Shown: positions 60,844 to 64,000 of the stretch, one piece after another
Layout: every line of letters begins with the position of its first letter
Numbering within the stretch: position 1 is the first letter of the stretch
Source: Epiperipatus broadwayi
Lineage: Eukaryota > Onychophora > Udeonychophora > Euonychophora > Peripatidae
Reading direction: 5' to 3'
Length of the DNA: 64,000 nucleotides
NCBI GenBank assembly: GCA_028023455.1
Contig: JAQFVV010006294.1
Span: 1,366,001 to 1,430,000 of the forward strand
Made by a program: the position numbers and the translations under genes
Notes under the pieces: model-generated
Databases searched by the model: none
What the model was told of the DNA's origin: nothing
The model's input: the letters and a program-made list of their open reading frames with translations, nothing else

Positions 60844-61280
60844 CTAAAATATACATGTATAAAAAATTGAAAATATTCTATAATATAAAGTCAGTAGAAA
60901 AATTATTTGAGTTCCAATCTTTTTTTTATATATTTGAAAAAAAAAAAAAAATCCTGCAACTTTATCAAGCAACTTAAGGCAATCAATCAATCAGGCTTAA
61001 TAATAAATACCACAAAAATTATATAAGATTTCAAAAACTTTTAAGAAATATTACTTTTGTAGGCAATTTACAGTTTTAAAATTTATTTATTTACATTAAA
61101 AAATATAAACTAGTTGTTACAAATTGTTTTATTTTGGGTTAGGGTATACATATGTTAACTTTTAAAAAGTTTTTAATGGGGTTCCTTGTTCTTATTTTCA
61201 ATATTTCTATAAAACTATAACTGATTTCCTTGAAATAACTAATTTCAGAAATAGCTTTTAACAGTTTCTTTTGTTAGTAC

Positions 61281-61316
61281 CTGCACATTGAGACTACTTT
61301 TACAATTCACAAATAG
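61281..61316 (-). CDS. Ankyrin-repeat gene, first exon seen (12 codons or more, phase 0)
   Basis: On the minus strand the frame LFVNCKSSLNVQ ends in CAG followed by GTACTAAC, a fair donor. The suggested acceptor is TTATGATTACTGAGCAG with a branch-point-like CTCTGAC 26 nt upstream. It joins in phase 0 to the next exon 437 bp on, giving SSLNVQ-NSNN, the end of one ankyrin loop and the start of the next. An alternative is that this is the first coding exon, starting at an in-frame ATG at 61329-61331 or 61347-61349. An in-frame TGA lies just upstream of the second. Exon end on the donor side is more certain than the start. Confidence 0.55.
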
Positions 61317-61349
61317 CTGCTCAGTAATCATAAAAGTCAGAGACAACAT

Positions 61350-62814
61350 TCAATTTCTATGGATCTCCTAAAAATAGTTTAATTTTTTCAATCTCCTTTC
61401 CAATTATAAACCATCTCTTTTATTCTCAAAATCCAGCATAGATACATATAGGTGAAATATAATATCTAGGGCAGTAATTATTAAAATGTTTTCAATCTAA
61501 ATACATATAATAAGTTTAATGATAGAGCCACATGTCTATCTAATTATGTAGAGTGATGTTTCTCTTAAGTTTCAGAAATCACAATATAAGCACTGAATTC
61601 AATTAACAGAACTAAATGGTAGTAATTTTAAACCTCAAGCCAAAAACTAATCATTGAGGTTGTTTTATTCATGCCTACTAATGTAACTCCTTGCTTACAT
61701 TGGGGAATTTAAGTTGAAGAAAGATGTTACTAGCATTTTATTAATATATAGTGAAAAATTTAATGAGGTGTATAGGTTTTTAACACCAGTTATGAGATTA
61801 TTTATCATTAAAAATTACAATTTAATTAATGAAACAGTTTTCATAATCAGTAGAAGAAAATTGTTTTTGCAAGCCAACAAATAATGTTTATAAACCATAG
61901 AAAAAACAAAATAGTATTAATGTAAATATTAAAATCATTTACATCAACTGAGTAGCATTATCAGAAAAAATTGAATCGATATCAGTCTATTCTATATAAA
62001 TATCAATAATCAATGGAGAACAGATGATAGTGCAGAGATCTGGACTAGTTTCTAGTTACTGGCCTTAATCAGTAAAGAATACTGAATTGCATATATTCAT
62101 TCAGCAATCAGCTTTATTTCTAGTATAATATTCAAACCCATTTAAGTTTAGAATTTAAGCCAATTTGTTTGTGCATTAATTTCTTGGCCTTACAAAGATG
62201 ACTCTACAACAGACCATAGAGTATACTTATTGTTATTAAAATAGATGTTGATTGCAGGCTGAGAGAATAATGTAATACTTTGTTTTGATATATCAGATAC
62301 CACTGATAATGAAATTCTCAAATCATTAATATGTCAATGTTAAGATGTATAAGTACATAGGAACCAGTTTTGTTTTATTTTTTTAAATGCTTTATTTCAC
62401 ATAAATATATTCACAAATATGATGTATATTCTTTACTATAAAATACCATATTACATCAATTTTACCTAAATCTCAAACCTTTAAGCACCATAAGAAAAAT
62501 TTCAATGAATAAAAAAATATTTAAAAATAATAATTTTGTAAATATTCCAGAAATCCAGCATGGCATCACAAGTATGGGTTAAAGTTACTTTTAATGTAAA
62601 TTGTCTTAAAAATTTGCATTTGATAGGATGAATTAGCTAGATGAATATCTTTTATAGCTTTTTTTTTCTATTTCAAAATTATACTATTCATATAAATTAA
62701 AAAATGATGAGATATATAATATTTTTATTTCACTGAAGATATAATACATCTTTCAATAACAAATTTATATTATCAAAATTCACACTTTTCTTTATTTTTG
62801 CCATAATATTCTAT
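61350..62814. other. AT-rich stretch, no gene recognised
   Basis: If the ankyrin gene continues upstream, more small exons should lie here or beyond the window; none is convincing. Confidence 0.4.
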
Positions 62815-63026
62815 AAATACAATTTATCCAAACCACTTCAAACACTTTTTAGTAACACTCTTTATTTATGGTGTTATTATATAGTTATGTTTTTTAGTTT
62901 ATTTTGTTCATTATATCATAGCTCTGAAGAAGATTGCAGGTCAGTCAAAATGTCAGTGTATATATATATGTACAAATAAAGAGTTTTGCTAAAAAGTGTT
63001 TGAAATGATTTGGATAAATTGTATTT
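62815..63026. mobile_element. MITE, 212 bp, 53-bp terminal inverted repeats
   Basis: Left TIR 62815-62867 (AAATACAATTTATCCAAACC onward) and right TIR 62974-63026 match in inverted orientation with 4 mismatches in 53. The interior includes CTCTGAAGAAGATTGCAGG then TCAGTCAAAATGTC, a motif shared with 39496-39526. No clear target duplication and no coding capacity. Superfamily unknown. Confidence 0.8.
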
Positions 63027-64000
63027 AACAAATTTATAGCTTAAAATGGCATATCAAATCATATGCTAAATTTTTCAATGTTGGTTAATAATTCCACCTT
63101 TATTGTTAAAACAAGAATGTCTTGACAACAATTTGAAATTATTGATTGTTATTGATATTGTCTAAGTGTTGACTGGTTTTTAATGATTATATATAATATA
63201 TATCTAGACAAATTCATTAGCAGTGTGTAATGCCAATGAAGATAAGAAATCCACAATAATTAAATGCTTTTGAAAATTTCAATTGTTTCAACATTACTTA
63301 AATGCTATGTACATTTAGCAGAAAAGGTAGACTTTTATATAACTTAAACTTTAATTCTATTCATACTGAGTATGCTTTTGACATGGATATATAATCCAGG
63401 CACTAAAGCCATAAACAAATAAGTATATGCATGGAAAATGAAGATAAACATTTTATTTGTACTCTATTTGTGTTTTCTTTATCTTTATGACATTGTTGCG
63501 TAAGATCCACCAATAAATTAGAAATGAGCATGAGTCATCCCTACACATCCATATGTAAATCAATCAGTTCTCATTATCTTTTTAGGAGTATGTATTTAAA
63601 ATCAAAATATAACTGAAATGTTAAAGAGATGGGAATTTTTGTTATTGATTTCTTTATATAAAATTTTGTTTTATATGTTGTTTGTATAGTATATGTTCCC
63701 TCATTATTAAGCCTCAGATTAATTTTCATAATTTACTGAAATGCTGATAATTATAAACCCAGATCAGTTGAATGGCCTATTGTTAATAAATATTATCTGT
63801 GAAGGGGAAGATGTCCATGCTTCTGACTAAGGATATAGAGATATTATATGCTCATGTTTAGTTACATTTTATTACATATATCTATATATTTGAATTGTGA
63901 TTACTTAATTTAAAATGCACTGATGTATGAGTTGTCACAGACAAGTTCTCTTTCTACTAATTCGTAATCTATTTTAAGTGATGCACTTGTTAAAGTGTAA
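63027..64000. other. AT-rich stretch, no gene recognised
   Basis: AT-rich sequence without frames or repeats that I can place. Confidence 0.5.

Noticed and set aside
61964-62015. Possible further upstream exon reading TDIDSIFSDNATQL on the minus strand with a GTAAATG donor.
   Set aside because: It ends in phase 2 while the next supported exon needs phase 0. Acceptor choice is arbitrary.
1-64000. CRISPR arrays, operons, bacterial promoters or ribosome binding sites.
   Set aside because: Nothing of the kind is present. The splice-dependent gene, SINEs, LINEs and MITEs mark this as eukaryotic nuclear DNA.

Overview
The window is strongly AT-rich animal nuclear DNA. It has long A/T homopolymers, TA and TC microsatellites, no operon-like gene packing, and only short decayed reading frames. 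The repeats (L1/Tx1-type LINEs, a GTF2IRD2-like hAT, a Merlin-like DNA transposon, a Penelope-like element and tRNA-derived SINEs) and the tiny exons in very long introns suggest an invertebrate metazoan with a repeat-rich genome. I cannot name the species.

The only probable host gene lies on the minus strand in the right third. Four small exons (61281-61316, 60736-60843, 44913-44969, 40745-40849), all in phase 0 with recognisable splice sites, join into an ankyrin-repeat protein. The match to the ankyrin consensus runs across the splice junctions. Intron 2 is about 15.8 kb and is filled with mobile elements. Two alternative terminal exons (40178-40225 and 36594-36656) are speculative.

Layout: 1-2554, no recognisable gene. 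2555-3264, a foldback element with 12-bp target duplications. 3986-4889, a second foldback family. 6240-8160 and 8172-10765, two decayed LINEs lying head to tail on the minus strand; the second keeps a 427-codon reverse transcriptase (RT) frame but has lost RT motif A. 11145-11270, a TC-rich microsatellite. 11531-11960, another copy of the first foldback family. 16196-16707, a 347-bp-period repeat. 18661-20100, a direct and inverted repeat array split by a small hAT with an 8-bp duplication. 21005-23935, an inverted-repeat element interrupted by a Merlin-like transposon (21246-23268) with perfect 47-bp ends. 27695-30310, a third LINE. 32773-35109, a decayed hAT with intact ends. 38495-39248, a MITE. 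41910-44033, three foldback elements. 45180-47955, a pair of ~400-bp inverted arms. 50100-60450, decayed plus-strand LINE sequence with a Penelope-like element (57027-58436) nested inside. 62815-63026, a small MITE.

Nearly all open frames are either remnants of these elements or chance frames in AT-rich DNA. The most informative signals are the split ankyrin gene, the nested Penelope element flanked by inverted terminal repeats, the young Merlin-like element, and foldback elements with target duplications of variable length.
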